Positions 15,601 through 20,980 of a DNA stretch of 20,980 nt are shown here, in pieces. Position 1 is the first letter of the stretch. The number at the start of each line of letters is the position of its first letter. Below the pieces are notes generated by a model, which had not been told where the DNA came from, searched no databases, and saw only the letters and a list, made by a program, of their open reading frames with translations. The stretch comes from Actinomycetes bacterium (GTDB taxonomy: Bacteria > Actinomycetota > Thermoleophilia > Solirubrobacterales > 70-9), in contig JAEZIQ010000161.1 of assembly GCA_023436605.1 (NCBI GenBank), positions 1 through 20,980 on the forward strand, read 5' to 3'. The translations under genes were made by a program, and so were the position numbers.

Positions 15601-16039
15601 TGTAACCCGAGCGATTCGAGTAAAGCTGAATCTGCATCTGGCCGTTAAAGCTGATCGCGCCGGTAACCGGGTTGATCGTGCCGGTCCAGGCCGCAGGGAC
15701 CTGAGGCGTAAGGGTTACCTGCTGGAGCTTCACGTTGCCGTTGTTGACGTCCGGCGCGCCCTGGCCAGCGAAGGTCATTCCGCTGGTCGTGAACGTGCCG
15801 TTCGCGTTGACGGTCATGTTGAAGCTGCCGCTGGGGGTGAACGCCTGGTTGCCGTACTGGAAGGTTCCACCGTTCCAGGTAGCCGTGAAGTTACCCGGGT
15901 TGCCGACGACATCGGCAGCGCTGGCCTGGCTCGACTGGGCGCCGAATGCCAGCGCAATCATTGCGATCGCGCCGGCAAAGATCGCCGTGAACCGGGCCAG
16001 ACGGCCCTTGTTGGTGAGTGTCATCTCAGTAGCTCCCAT
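12662..16039 (-). CDS. Secreted protein: NPG-domain, PKD, 8 Ig-like repeats, Lys/Ser tail
   Basis: A 1125-residue exported paralogue of its two neighbours. Signal peptide about 1-41 (FAGAIAMIALAFGAQSSQASA). The N-terminal domain (about 42-255) opens NPGNFTATWNGG and contains WTGTINPVTG and two Cys (TTCLAS, NTCNAR). A PKD domain (about 256-346) carries YRWDFNGDGVIDE. Eight Ig-like repeats (about 347-1046) each keep the paired Cys and the DGxHTFEVRAxD strand. The C-terminus is unlike its neighbours: an Asn/Gln/Thr-rich linker and about 35 residues almost all Lys, Ser or Ala, suited to binding anionic wall polymers, though that is a guess. ATG at 16037-16039 (GGGAG four bases upstream) is chosen; ATG at 16022-16024 has a better spaced GGAG and would give a 36-residue signal peptide. 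It starts 54 bases after the upstream gene, so an operon is likely. Confidence 0.9.
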   Translation of the reverse strand: MGATEMTLTNKGRLARFTAIFAGAIAMIALAFGAQSSQASAADVVGNPGNFTATWNGGTFQYGNQAFTPSGSFNMTVNANGTFTTSGMTFAGQGAPDVNNGNVKLQQVTLTPQVPAAWTGTINPVTGAISFNGQMQIQLYSNRSGYITDLITNTGNTTCLASQPTNVNPAGTNYNFNTGTANISFGPFTGAAANTCNARNSVIGGGTANQATAVNNTYGMNGSNNSITASLTIRNGANEGIRPWPVRPTFTVSPDPVGVGDTATFNASASGIDNGLQACAGPSVSDADCGYRWDFNGDGVIDEVTNGPTVTHVYNAPANETPKLTIFDTQGKSDTFTGSVWVQSKPEAQIDTTPPAVTKETVNSFIFSIPANPYTATTQCSVDGASFTACNSGDNFTFVQSDDTTGSHNFRVRGITPGGVAGPVAQYSFTIDRVKPRVTINTKPVNPTNSTSASFTFTADKPNTTLECQLDGGSWVACGTNSTGSRSYGSLTQSSPTPIEAPNPHEFRVRATDQYGNVGGDGNPGGGAYDWDIDLTSPVPSFDVKPANPSNDVSPTFVWENNEAIQLAQCRLAINGTQGAWQNCGSLTTKSLSTLADGSYAFGVRTLDIAGNWSNPITHSWNLETVTPPLSITGTPAKFSNRTSAQFLFTTEAGATTRCQLDARPVQDPCPSGVKYSYLAAGSHIFSVTSTDPALNETTRTYTWDIKTAKPVVQIEADSVPATSSTEAEASFELTTANGDAECRLDGGSWSACQSNSAQSYPSLTDGNHTFEVRAVDEFDNVSAVDSYSWLVVANAPEVNFGLTPDANTNRSTGLFSFAVGSADPNIKTVCSLDGGDGFPCGSPAAVTKLTDGSHTFEVTATDTAGQTDTASYSWNVKAKIPGLGFDAAPASLAKTTGATFEFSSDEDPDVSYECRTDNGSFSACASPVALTGLAQGEHSFTVRATDSVGNRATEAYIWKVDSIAPVVTFDRTPPATTTNVAELISFASSEADVSFECKLDAGSFSACSSPALVKNLATGAHTFEVRATDAAGNVSSVVSTAWVIEAPAAVVNTQGTGGNQTGNAAAPKVTNSNNLASPASSKQVETKSSTAKPTKKASKSKKKSKKSKKSKSKSKKAIKAGSGR

Positions 16040-16093
16040 TTTTTCTCCCTGATTACTGAACTGAGTGAATTCGCTGATCCTCAACGTCCTCAC

Positions 16094-19000
16094 CTACGCC
16101 TTCGCCCGCACCTTGTAGGTGTGGAAAACCGTTCTCTTCTTCTTGACCTTGGCCGACTTCACTACCTGCCTGATGGTCAGCTGCTTGCTGTCCACGGTGG
16201 CCATCAGCGCGACCTTCTCGCGGTAGGCCGGCTTGATGGTGAGAGTCACGAGCTTCCACTTGCCTGCCTTCGAGTTGCTCTTCACAGCGTTGCTCATGGC
16301 CTTGGCGTTCTTGCCCTTGCCGGTGACGGCAACCGCCGTACCCTGGCAACGGGGCTTGAGTCCGGCCGGGCACTTCAGACGGACCTGCAGCTTGCCGGTC
16401 GCGACGTCGTAACTCGTCACGTTCGCGTTCGGCTCAATCGGAGGGAGGAAGGACTTGCAGTTCGGCCAGGTGCCGATCTTGCCTTCGTCCTCGCACTTCG
16501 GATCCTGCGGGGTCTCGCAGTTCGGCCAGGTGCCGACCTTGCCTTCGTCCTCGCACTTCGGATCCTGCGGGGTCTCGCAGTTCGGCGGGGTGCCGATCTG
16601 GCCGTCGGGGCAAACCTCTTCTTCGCAGTTGGGCGGAGTGCCAACCTGGCCCTCGGGGCAGGTTTCCGGATCGGGCGCCAGCACGGTCCAGGAAATCGAG
16701 TCCTCGACGCTGCGGTTGCCGGCGGCATCAACGGAGCGCACCGAGAACACGTGAGAGCCGAGTCCGAGATCACTCAGAACGATCGGAGATTCGCAGGCCT
16801 GGAACGTCTGGGCGTCAAGCTTGCACTCGAACGTGGCGCTCTCTTCGCTCGAGAAGAACTCGATCGCGGCGCTGGTCGATTTGGTTTCGCCGATCCGGGT
16901 GGCAATGGCCACGTCGGCCGGGGTGTTGTCGACCTTCCAGGCGCGGGACTTCACAGTCTCGTTGCCGGCCCGGTCGGTCACGCGAACCACGTAGGTGTGA
17001 TTGCCGGAAGCGAACGGTCCGGGGTAGAAGTTCCAGACGTTTCCGTTGGAGCAATCAGAACCGGTGACGAGGCTGCCGTTGTCAATGCGGCAGGTGATCG
17101 TGTCAATGCCTGATCCCCCGTCGGTTGACAGGAACTTGAAGGCAGCGCTCGACTGGTTGGTCAGTTCACTGGGCCCGGCGGTGATCTCAAGTGCCGGGGC
17201 CGTGGTATCGACCCGCCAGGTGTAGTCATCGCTGGTCGTGTTGCCAGCCCGGTCCTTGCCGGTGACGGTGAAGGTGTGAACACCGTCGCTCACACCCTCG
17301 AGAGTGTGTGAGGTGCGGCTGTCGCACGGGACTTCCTGGTTTTCGTCGAGCTGACAGAGAGCCTCGACGTTGGCGTCGTTGTCGTTGGTCTGGAAGACGA
17401 ACTCCGCGGTGCTGCTCGCGGCGTTCTCGACCGGCCACTCGTTCAGTTCAACCTGGGGGACCTCGGTGTCGGCCTGCCAGGTCCGGCTGACCACGCTGCT
17501 CTGGTTGCCGGCCTGGTCGACCGCGCGAACGCGCAGGGTGTGCTCACCGTCGGCGACCCCAACTTCATGGGCCGTATCTGAATCGCAGTTGTCCCAGGGA
17601 CCGTTGTCCAGCTTGCACTGGGCGGTGCCCTGCGAGCCGGTGCCGTTGATCTCGAGCGCGAACGTAGCGAAGCTCGAGTTCTGGTGGACGGGCGGTCCGT
17701 CCACGATGGCGGCGGTCGGGTCGACCGTATCGACGTACCACTCGAAGGCGGTCCGGTTGCCGGCCACGGGAGGCGCGGCGACGGTGGTCGGCTTGACCTC
17801 GAAGATGTGATGGCCTTCGGCCAGCGGGGTGCCGCCGTTAAGGTCATGCAGGGTCATCGGTGACTCACAGGCACCGAGCGAAACGCCATCAAGCCAGCAT
17901 TCGTAGGTGAACTCGGTACCGGCAATTTCGACCGGTTCGTCGTTCTCGTCGAGCTCGTAGGTCGCGGCGTCAAACTCGAATTCGGCGTCGGAGGAACGGG
18001 TGCCTCCGCTGCTTTCCTGGGTCTGTCCGCCGTTGAAGGTGTAGCGCTCGGGCACGATCACCGGTTCGGCGGTATTCGCATCCCAATCGTAATTCTGGAC
18101 GTCCGAGACGTTGCCGGCGTTGTCCGTCGCGCGCAGCTGGAGCTGCCACTTGCCGGTCGGCCGCACCTGCTGGTAAGGCGAGGCGCAGGCGGTCCAGGCC
18201 TGGACAATCGAGTTGTCCTTGCGGTTGCGGACCTGGCACTGAGTGACCGGGTTGGCGGTCATGTTGTCGGTCGCGGTGAAGGTGAATTCGACATCCGACG
18301 TGGAGCTGACGCCGACCGGACCGGAATTGATGGAGGCGACCGGCTTGGTCGCGTCCACGGTCCAGCTGCGGCTGGTCGTTCCGAAGTTGCCGACCGCATC
18401 GGTACCGGAAACGGTGAAGGTGTGACTGCCGTCAGCCAGGCCGGTCAGGTTCTGCGGGCTCGAACAGGCCACGGGCGTGGCGCCATCGAGCGAGCAGCGA
18501 GTCGCGCCGGCCGGCATCGACTTGTTGACCGTGAAGGTGAGGTTCGCGTTGCGCGTATTGACCAGACCGGTCGGAGCGCCGCTCACGGTGTAGACCGGGA
18601 TGACGGTGTCGATGCTCCAGGTGTAGGAGGTGCTGCCAAGCACGGTGCTGCCAAGTACGGCGCGGGCGGCGAAAGTGTGGCTGCCATCGGCCAGGCCGGT
18701 GTAGCTGGCCGTCTTCGAGTCACACGGCGTCCAGGCGCCAGCGTCGAGACGGCACTCGTAGTTCATGCCTGACGGGACGTTCGAAGTGAAGACGAAGTTA
18801 GCGTTCTTCTGGTTGGTCGCAGCCGCCGGCTTCGTGGTGATGTTCAGTTCGGCGTTGGTGATGAAGGCCGGGTGGGTTTCGAGCTCGAGCTGGGCAACGT
18901 TGCTGCCCGGAACCTGATCGTTGAGACCGAGCTGCGTGTTGAGCTGGTCGTTGACGTTGACGACCAGGAGGACGGTGCCGCAACCGGTGGCCTTCGGCAC

Positions 19001-19621
19001 GATGAAGGTGTTGTCGGCAACCCGCCCGCGGCCGGTGCCGGGGTTGTAGCCGATGCCACCCTCTGCCGTCGTGCTTGCGCGCACCTGGATCGGGTTGCTC
19101 GGACTGCCGATGAAGCACTGGCCGTTCTGGCCGAAGCTCACGGTGCCGGTGCCGCGCACGTTGATGGTCAGGTCGAAGTTCATGGTCATCTCGCCCGTGA
19201 GGGGATCGATGACGCCCGTGACATCGGAGTTGGCGGCGATCTTGACGACCGGGTTGATCGTGCCGATACCCGAAACGTCGATCGGCTCGAGTTCGAGGTC
19301 AGGGAAGACCACGTTCGCCTTGGGCACGGTGTAGGTGCCGTTGGCGTTCATCACTCCGCCGTTCAGCGTGATGTCTCCGAGCTCACCGCCTTCGCCCACT
19401 TCGAACGGATCGAAAGTCGTGAGCTTCAGGTAGCCGCCCGCGAAGGAGGAATCGAAGGCGCCCGGGTTCGCGATGAAGGCGGCGTTAGCCGATCCCGCGT
19501 TAACGACCGAGGCACCCAGCAACAGCATCAGTGCAAGGCTGAACGCAGCCAGAACCGACTTCAGATGGCTGGTCTTTCCCTGCTTCCCTGCTGCTGAACC
19601 GACATCCGTGAACGCACTCAT
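16094..19621 (-). CDS. Secreted protein: NPG-domain, 8 Ig-like repeats, Cys repeats, basic C-terminal domain
   Basis: A 1175-residue exported protein, first of the three tandem paralogues. Signal peptide about 1-47 (LAAFSLALMLLLGASVV, cleavage near ANA/AF). The N-terminal domain (about 48-258) begins NPGAFDSSFAGG and holds TGVIDPLTG and two Cys (GQCFIG, TGCGTV). It lacks the PKD domain of its neighbours. Eight Ig-like repeats (about 259-983) follow; repeat 4 has an acidic insertion. Then come four Cys modules of the C-x-x-G-x-x-G-T-x-P-x-C type (about 984-1057), two encoded by near-identical 60-base units, and a basic beta-rich domain with CPAGLKPRC (about 1058-1175). I set the start at ATG 19619-19621, behind AAGGGAGG; an in-frame GTG one codon earlier has better spacing. 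The in-frame ATG at 19741 would translate the structured leader and is rejected. Function unknown; a surface role is inferred. Confidence 0.9.
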   Translation of the reverse strand: MSAFTDVGSAAGKQGKTSHLKSVLAAFSLALMLLLGASVVNAGSANAAFIANPGAFDSSFAGGYLKLTTFDPFEVGEGGELGDITLNGGVMNANGTYTVPKANVVFPDLELEPIDVSGIGTINPVVKIAANSDVTGVIDPLTGEMTMNFDLTINVRGTGTVSFGQNGQCFIGSPSNPIQVRASTTAEGGIGYNPGTGRGRVADNTFIVPKATGCGTVLLVVNVNDQLNTQLGLNDQVPGSNVAQLELETHPAFITNAELNITTKPAAATNQKNANFVFTSNVPSGMNYECRLDAGAWTPCDSKTASYTGLADGSHTFAARAVLGSTVLGSTSYTWSIDTVIPVYTVSGAPTGLVNTRNANLTFTVNKSMPAGATRCSLDGATPVACSSPQNLTGLADGSHTFTVSGTDAVGNFGTTSRSWTVDATKPVASINSGPVGVSSTSDVEFTFTATDNMTANPVTQCQVRNRKDNSIVQAWTACASPYQQVRPTGKWQLQLRATDNAGNVSDVQNYDWDANTAEPVIVPERYTFNGGQTQESSGGTRSSDAEFEFDAATYELDENDEPVEIAGTEFTYECWLDGVSLGACESPMTLHDLNGGTPLAEGHHIFEVKPTTVAAPPVAGNRTAFEWYVDTVDPTAAIVDGPPVHQNSSFATFALEINGTGSQGTAQCKLDNGPWDNCDSDTAHEVGVADGEHTLRVRAVDQAGNQSSVVSRTWQADTEVPQVELNEWPVENAASSTAEFVFQTNDNDANVEALCQLDENQEVPCDSRTSHTLEGVSDGVHTFTVTGKDRAGNTTSDDYTWRVDTTAPALEITAGPSELTNQSSAAFKFLSTDGGSGIDTITCRIDNGSLVTGSDCSNGNVWNFYPGPFASGNHTYVVRVTDRAGNETVKSRAWKVDNTPADVAIATRIGETKSTSAAIEFFSSEESATFECKLDAQTFQACESPIVLSDLGLGSHVFSVRSVDAAGNRSVEDSISWTVLAPDPETCPEGQVGTPPNCEEEVCPDGQIGTPPNCETPQDPKCEDEGKVGTWPNCETPQDPKCEDEGKIGTWPNCKSFLPPIEPNANVTSYDVATGKLQVRLKCPAGLKPRCQGTAVAVTGKGKNAKAMSNAVKSNSKAGKWKLVTLTIKPAYREKVALMATVDSKQLTIRQVVKSAKVKKKRTVFHTYKVRAKA
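16457..16586 (-). repeat. 60-base tandem repeat encoding Cys modules
   Basis: Units at 16457-16516 and 16517-16576 differ at a single base (16477 t versus 16537 c); a third copy starts and stops matching after ten bases. Each unit encodes 20 residues, CEDEGK-(V/I)-GTWPNC plus ETPQDPK. The near identity points to recent duplication. Confidence 0.93.
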
Positions 19622-19757
19622 CACGTGAAATCCTCCCTTGGACCTGAGTCCGAATCTTTTCCGGTCGGCCTTACCGACCGATCTCCCTGGAACAACACTC
19701 GCTTTACGAGATACGAGCAGACCTTTTAGATCTCTCCCCATCTCCCAATAAGAACAC
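19622..19757 (-). promoter_or_regulatory. Structured 5' leader of the giant-protein operon
   Basis: Four successive hairpins are visible on the minus strand: AGATC-UAAAA-GGUCU (19719-19733), CUCG-UAAAG-CGAG (19698-19710), CGGUCGG-UAAGG-CCGACCG (19662-19680) and GGAC-UCAG-GUCC (19640-19651). GGGAGA-type motifs lie between and around them (19681-19688, 19732-19747 region), ending in the ribosome site AAGGGAGG. It matches no riboswitch class I know. The pairings are seen; the regulatory role is inferred. Confidence 0.5.
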
Positions 19758-19763
19758 GGCGGA

Positions 19764-19772
19764 TTTATAGCA
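19764..19772 (-). promoter_or_regulatory. Candidate extended -10 promoter
   Basis: Minus-strand TGC-TATAAA at 19764-19772 matches an extended -10 element (TGnTATAAT). No good -35 hexamer is found 16-18 bases upstream. Transcription from here would begin near 19757 and give a leader of about 135 bases before the first giant gene. Confidence 0.4.
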
Positions 19773-19888
19773 CATTAAGGTGCCGGCATGTGACGGGGAT
19801 CACGCTTGAGTCCTGACGATGCCCGCAGGTGGCCGGTCGTTCATCGGTGCAGCCATCAACGGAGTTCTTCGGCTCCGGCCCGGGAATA

Positions 19889-19919
19889 GAAAGAGGGACG
19901 GCTCTCGCCGTCCCTCTTT
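19889..19919 (-). terminator. Strong intrinsic terminator after the collagen-like gene
   Basis: A perfect 13-base stem (AAAGAGGGACGGC, 19890-19902, with 19907-19919) and a four-base loop, followed on the minus strand by TTTCTATTC. It lies 35 bases past the collagen-like gene's stop. Being symmetric, it could also stop transcription on the other strand. Confidence 0.9.
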
Positions 19920-19954
19920 CCTCGTTGTTGCCTGGATCCCCAGGCGGGCCCTCC

Positions 19955-20980
19955 CTATCGCTTCAGGCCGATTCGGAACGTTTCCGTGGTTACCAGTCCG
20001 ATGCTCGACCGGACCTGCACCGAGACCGAAACCACACCGGACTTGCGGCCTCGCAGGAGTCCCTGCCAGACCCTCTGGTTGGGCAGCCTGATCTTGATGA
20101 TCCGGCTCTCATCCTCGCGGATCTGGGCCCGGTTGAAGACCGCATTTACGTTGCGGCCCACTCCCCGGATACGCATCTGGGTCACGGCCCGTTCGATCCG
20201 GCAGGTGCCGTCGGGGCAGTCAACCCGGACCGCGTTGAACACCAGGTTGCGCGGCACCCTGACGGTGCTCCCGCCGATACGGCGGATTACCGGCGGCTGG
20301 AATTCCTTGGTCGGACCGGTAGGTCCGGTGTCACCGGTCGGGCCCGTGGCCCCGGTGTTACCGGTGGCTCCAGTGCTGCCGGTGGCTCCAGTGCTGCCGG
20401 TGGCGCCGGTACTACCGGTCGCGCCCGTGCTGCCAGTCGCTCCGGTGTTACCGGTCGCGCCAGTGCTGCCCGTGGCTCCGGTGTTACCCGTTGCGCCGGT
20501 ACTGCCCGTGGCGCCAGTGCTGCCCGTGGCTCCGGTGTTACCGGTCGCGCCCGTGCTGCCCGTCGCACCCGTGCTGCCAGTCGCTCCGGTGTTACCCGTT
20601 GCGCCCGTGCTGCCCGTCGCACCCGTGCTGCCAGTCGCTCCGGTGTTACCGGTTGCGCCAGTGCTGCCCGTGGCTCCAGTGTTACCGGTCGCGCCGGTGC
20701 TGCCCGTTGCTCCGGTGTTACCCGTTGCACCGGTGCTGCCCGTTGCGCCGGTGCTGCCCGTGGCTCCGGTTTCACCTGTGGCACCAGTAGCTCCGGTCTC
20801 ACCCGTTGCGCCAGTCTCACCAGTAGCTCCGGTCTCACCGGTTGCGCCAGTCGCGCCGGTCTCACCGGTTGCGCCGGTCTCACCCGTGGCACCAGTAGCT
20901 CCGGTCTCACCCGTTGCGCCAGTCTCACCAGTGGCACCGGTCGCGCCAGTGGCACCGGTCGCGCCAGTGGCACCGGTCGC
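19955..20980 (-). CDS. Collagen-like Gly-X-Thr repeat protein, 5' end outside the window
   Basis: The last 341 residues of a protein that continues beyond the right edge. The first 224 visible residues are about 74 uninterrupted Gly-X-Thr triplets, where X is Ala, Glu, Ser or Asn and, in the final four, Pro or Asp (GPTGDTGPTGPT). Such triplets form collagen triple helices in other bacterial surface proteins; Thr at every third position recalls BclA-type exosporium fibres, where Thr residues carry sugars. After KEFQPP follows a domain of about 110 residues with CPDGTC and a basic beta-rich pattern ending FRIGLKR. The frame is open from 20980 without a stop. The short ORF start near 20257 is actually an internal GTG (VPRNLV), so the C-terminal domain is not a separate gene. 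Signal peptide and start are not visible, so export is inferred. Confidence 0.93.
   Translation of the reverse strand, partial: ATGATGATGATGATGATGETGATGETGATGATGETGATGETGATGATGETGATGETGATGETGATGATGETGATGSTGATGSTGATGNTGATGSTGATGNTGATGSTGATGNTGATGSTGATGSTGATGNTGATGSTGATGSTGATGNTGATGSTGATGSTGATGNTGATGSTGATGNTGATGSTGATGSTGATGSTGATGSTGATGNTGATGPTGDTGPTGPTKEFQPPVIRRIGGSTVRVPRNLVFNAVRVDCPDGTCRIERAVTQMRIRGVGRNVNAVFNRAQIREDESRIIKIRLPNQRVWQGLLRGRKSGVVSVSVQVRSSIGLVTTETFRIGLKR
20309..20980 (-). repeat. Collagen-coding tandem repeat array
   Basis: Nine-base units (GGN-NNN-ACN on the minus strand) run without interruption to the window edge. Higher-order 18- and 36-base periods alternate Ala with Ser/Asn on the domain-proximal side (about 20360-20770) and Ala with Glu on the distal side (about 20770-20935), so two sub-arrays can be recognised. 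Confidence 0.93.

Noticed and set aside
14903..17113. 736-codon plus-strand open frame spanning the junction of two giant genes
   Set aside because: It crosses the ends of two well-supported genes and its sequence only reflects their reverse complement; a repeated segment in it is the shadow of the Cys-module and Lys-rich codons.
20491..20790. Plus-strand frame rich in Cys, Arg and Tyr over the collagen repeat
   Set aside because: Artefact of reading the same nine-base repeat on the other strand; no start context or gene around it.
20287..20973. 228-codon minus-strand frame of Arg/Pro/Ala repeats over the collagen region
   Set aside because: A frame-shifted reading of the nine-base collagen repeat. 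The Gly-X-Thr frame runs on into the folded C-terminal domain and is the real one.
20309..20980. Repeat array as a CRISPR
   Set aside because: Units are nine bases, contiguous and in frame with collagen triplets; there are no unique spacers.

Overview
The window is high-GC bacterial DNA, and every gene I can support lies on the minus strand. The right-to-left order rpmG-secE-nusG-rplK-rplA-(two extra genes)-rplJ-rplL is the classic bacterial ribosomal/transcription cluster that normally runs on into rpoB-rpoC, here off the left edge. High GC, an actinobacterial-looking L10 leader and very large secreted proteins built of FEC-x-LD / C-x-SP Ig-like repeats with Lys-rich C-terminal domains fit an actinomycete, most likely class Thermoleophilia (order Solirubrobacterales). 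That placement is inference from style and gene content, not from a marker search.

Left part (1-6.6 kb). rplL and rplJ are preceded by a clear L10 leader: kink-turn-type hairpin, UUCG hairpin, intrinsic terminator, then a stem that covers the rplJ start codon. Between rplA and rplJ, where most genomes have only a short spacer, sit a TTG-started lipoprotein gene 15 nt after rplA and a secreted beta-helix protein gene. Further right are rplK, nusG, secE (long charged extension) and a 54-codon rpmG whose stop overlaps the secE start. L10 has an unusual Ala/Glu/Pro tail of about 93 residues.

Middle and right part (6.8-19.8 kb). Three tandem genes encode paralogous giant secreted proteins (about 1175, 1125 and 1914 aa). 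Each has a signal peptide, a shared N-terminal domain beginning NPG-x-F with two conserved Cys, then 8, 8 and 13 Ig-like repeats. The second and third also have a PKD domain. Their C-termini differ: short Cys repeats plus a basic beta-rich domain, a Lys/Ser tail, and Cys repeats plus a CARDB-like domain. The first gene has a structured 5' leader with four hairpins, three of them with UAARR-type pentaloops, and recurring GGGAGA motifs. Related motifs lie upstream of the third gene.

Right edge (19.95-20.98 kb). A gene open at its 5' end encodes a collagen-like protein of about 74 consecutive Gly-X-Thr triplets, followed by a C-terminal domain that aligns with the C-terminus of the beta-helix protein. 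It is separated from the giant-protein genes by a strong hairpin terminator. Together the region looks like a cell-surface or matrix locus placed beside, and partly inside, a housekeeping ribosomal cluster. No sortase motif, CRISPR, tRNA, rRNA or insertion sequence was found.
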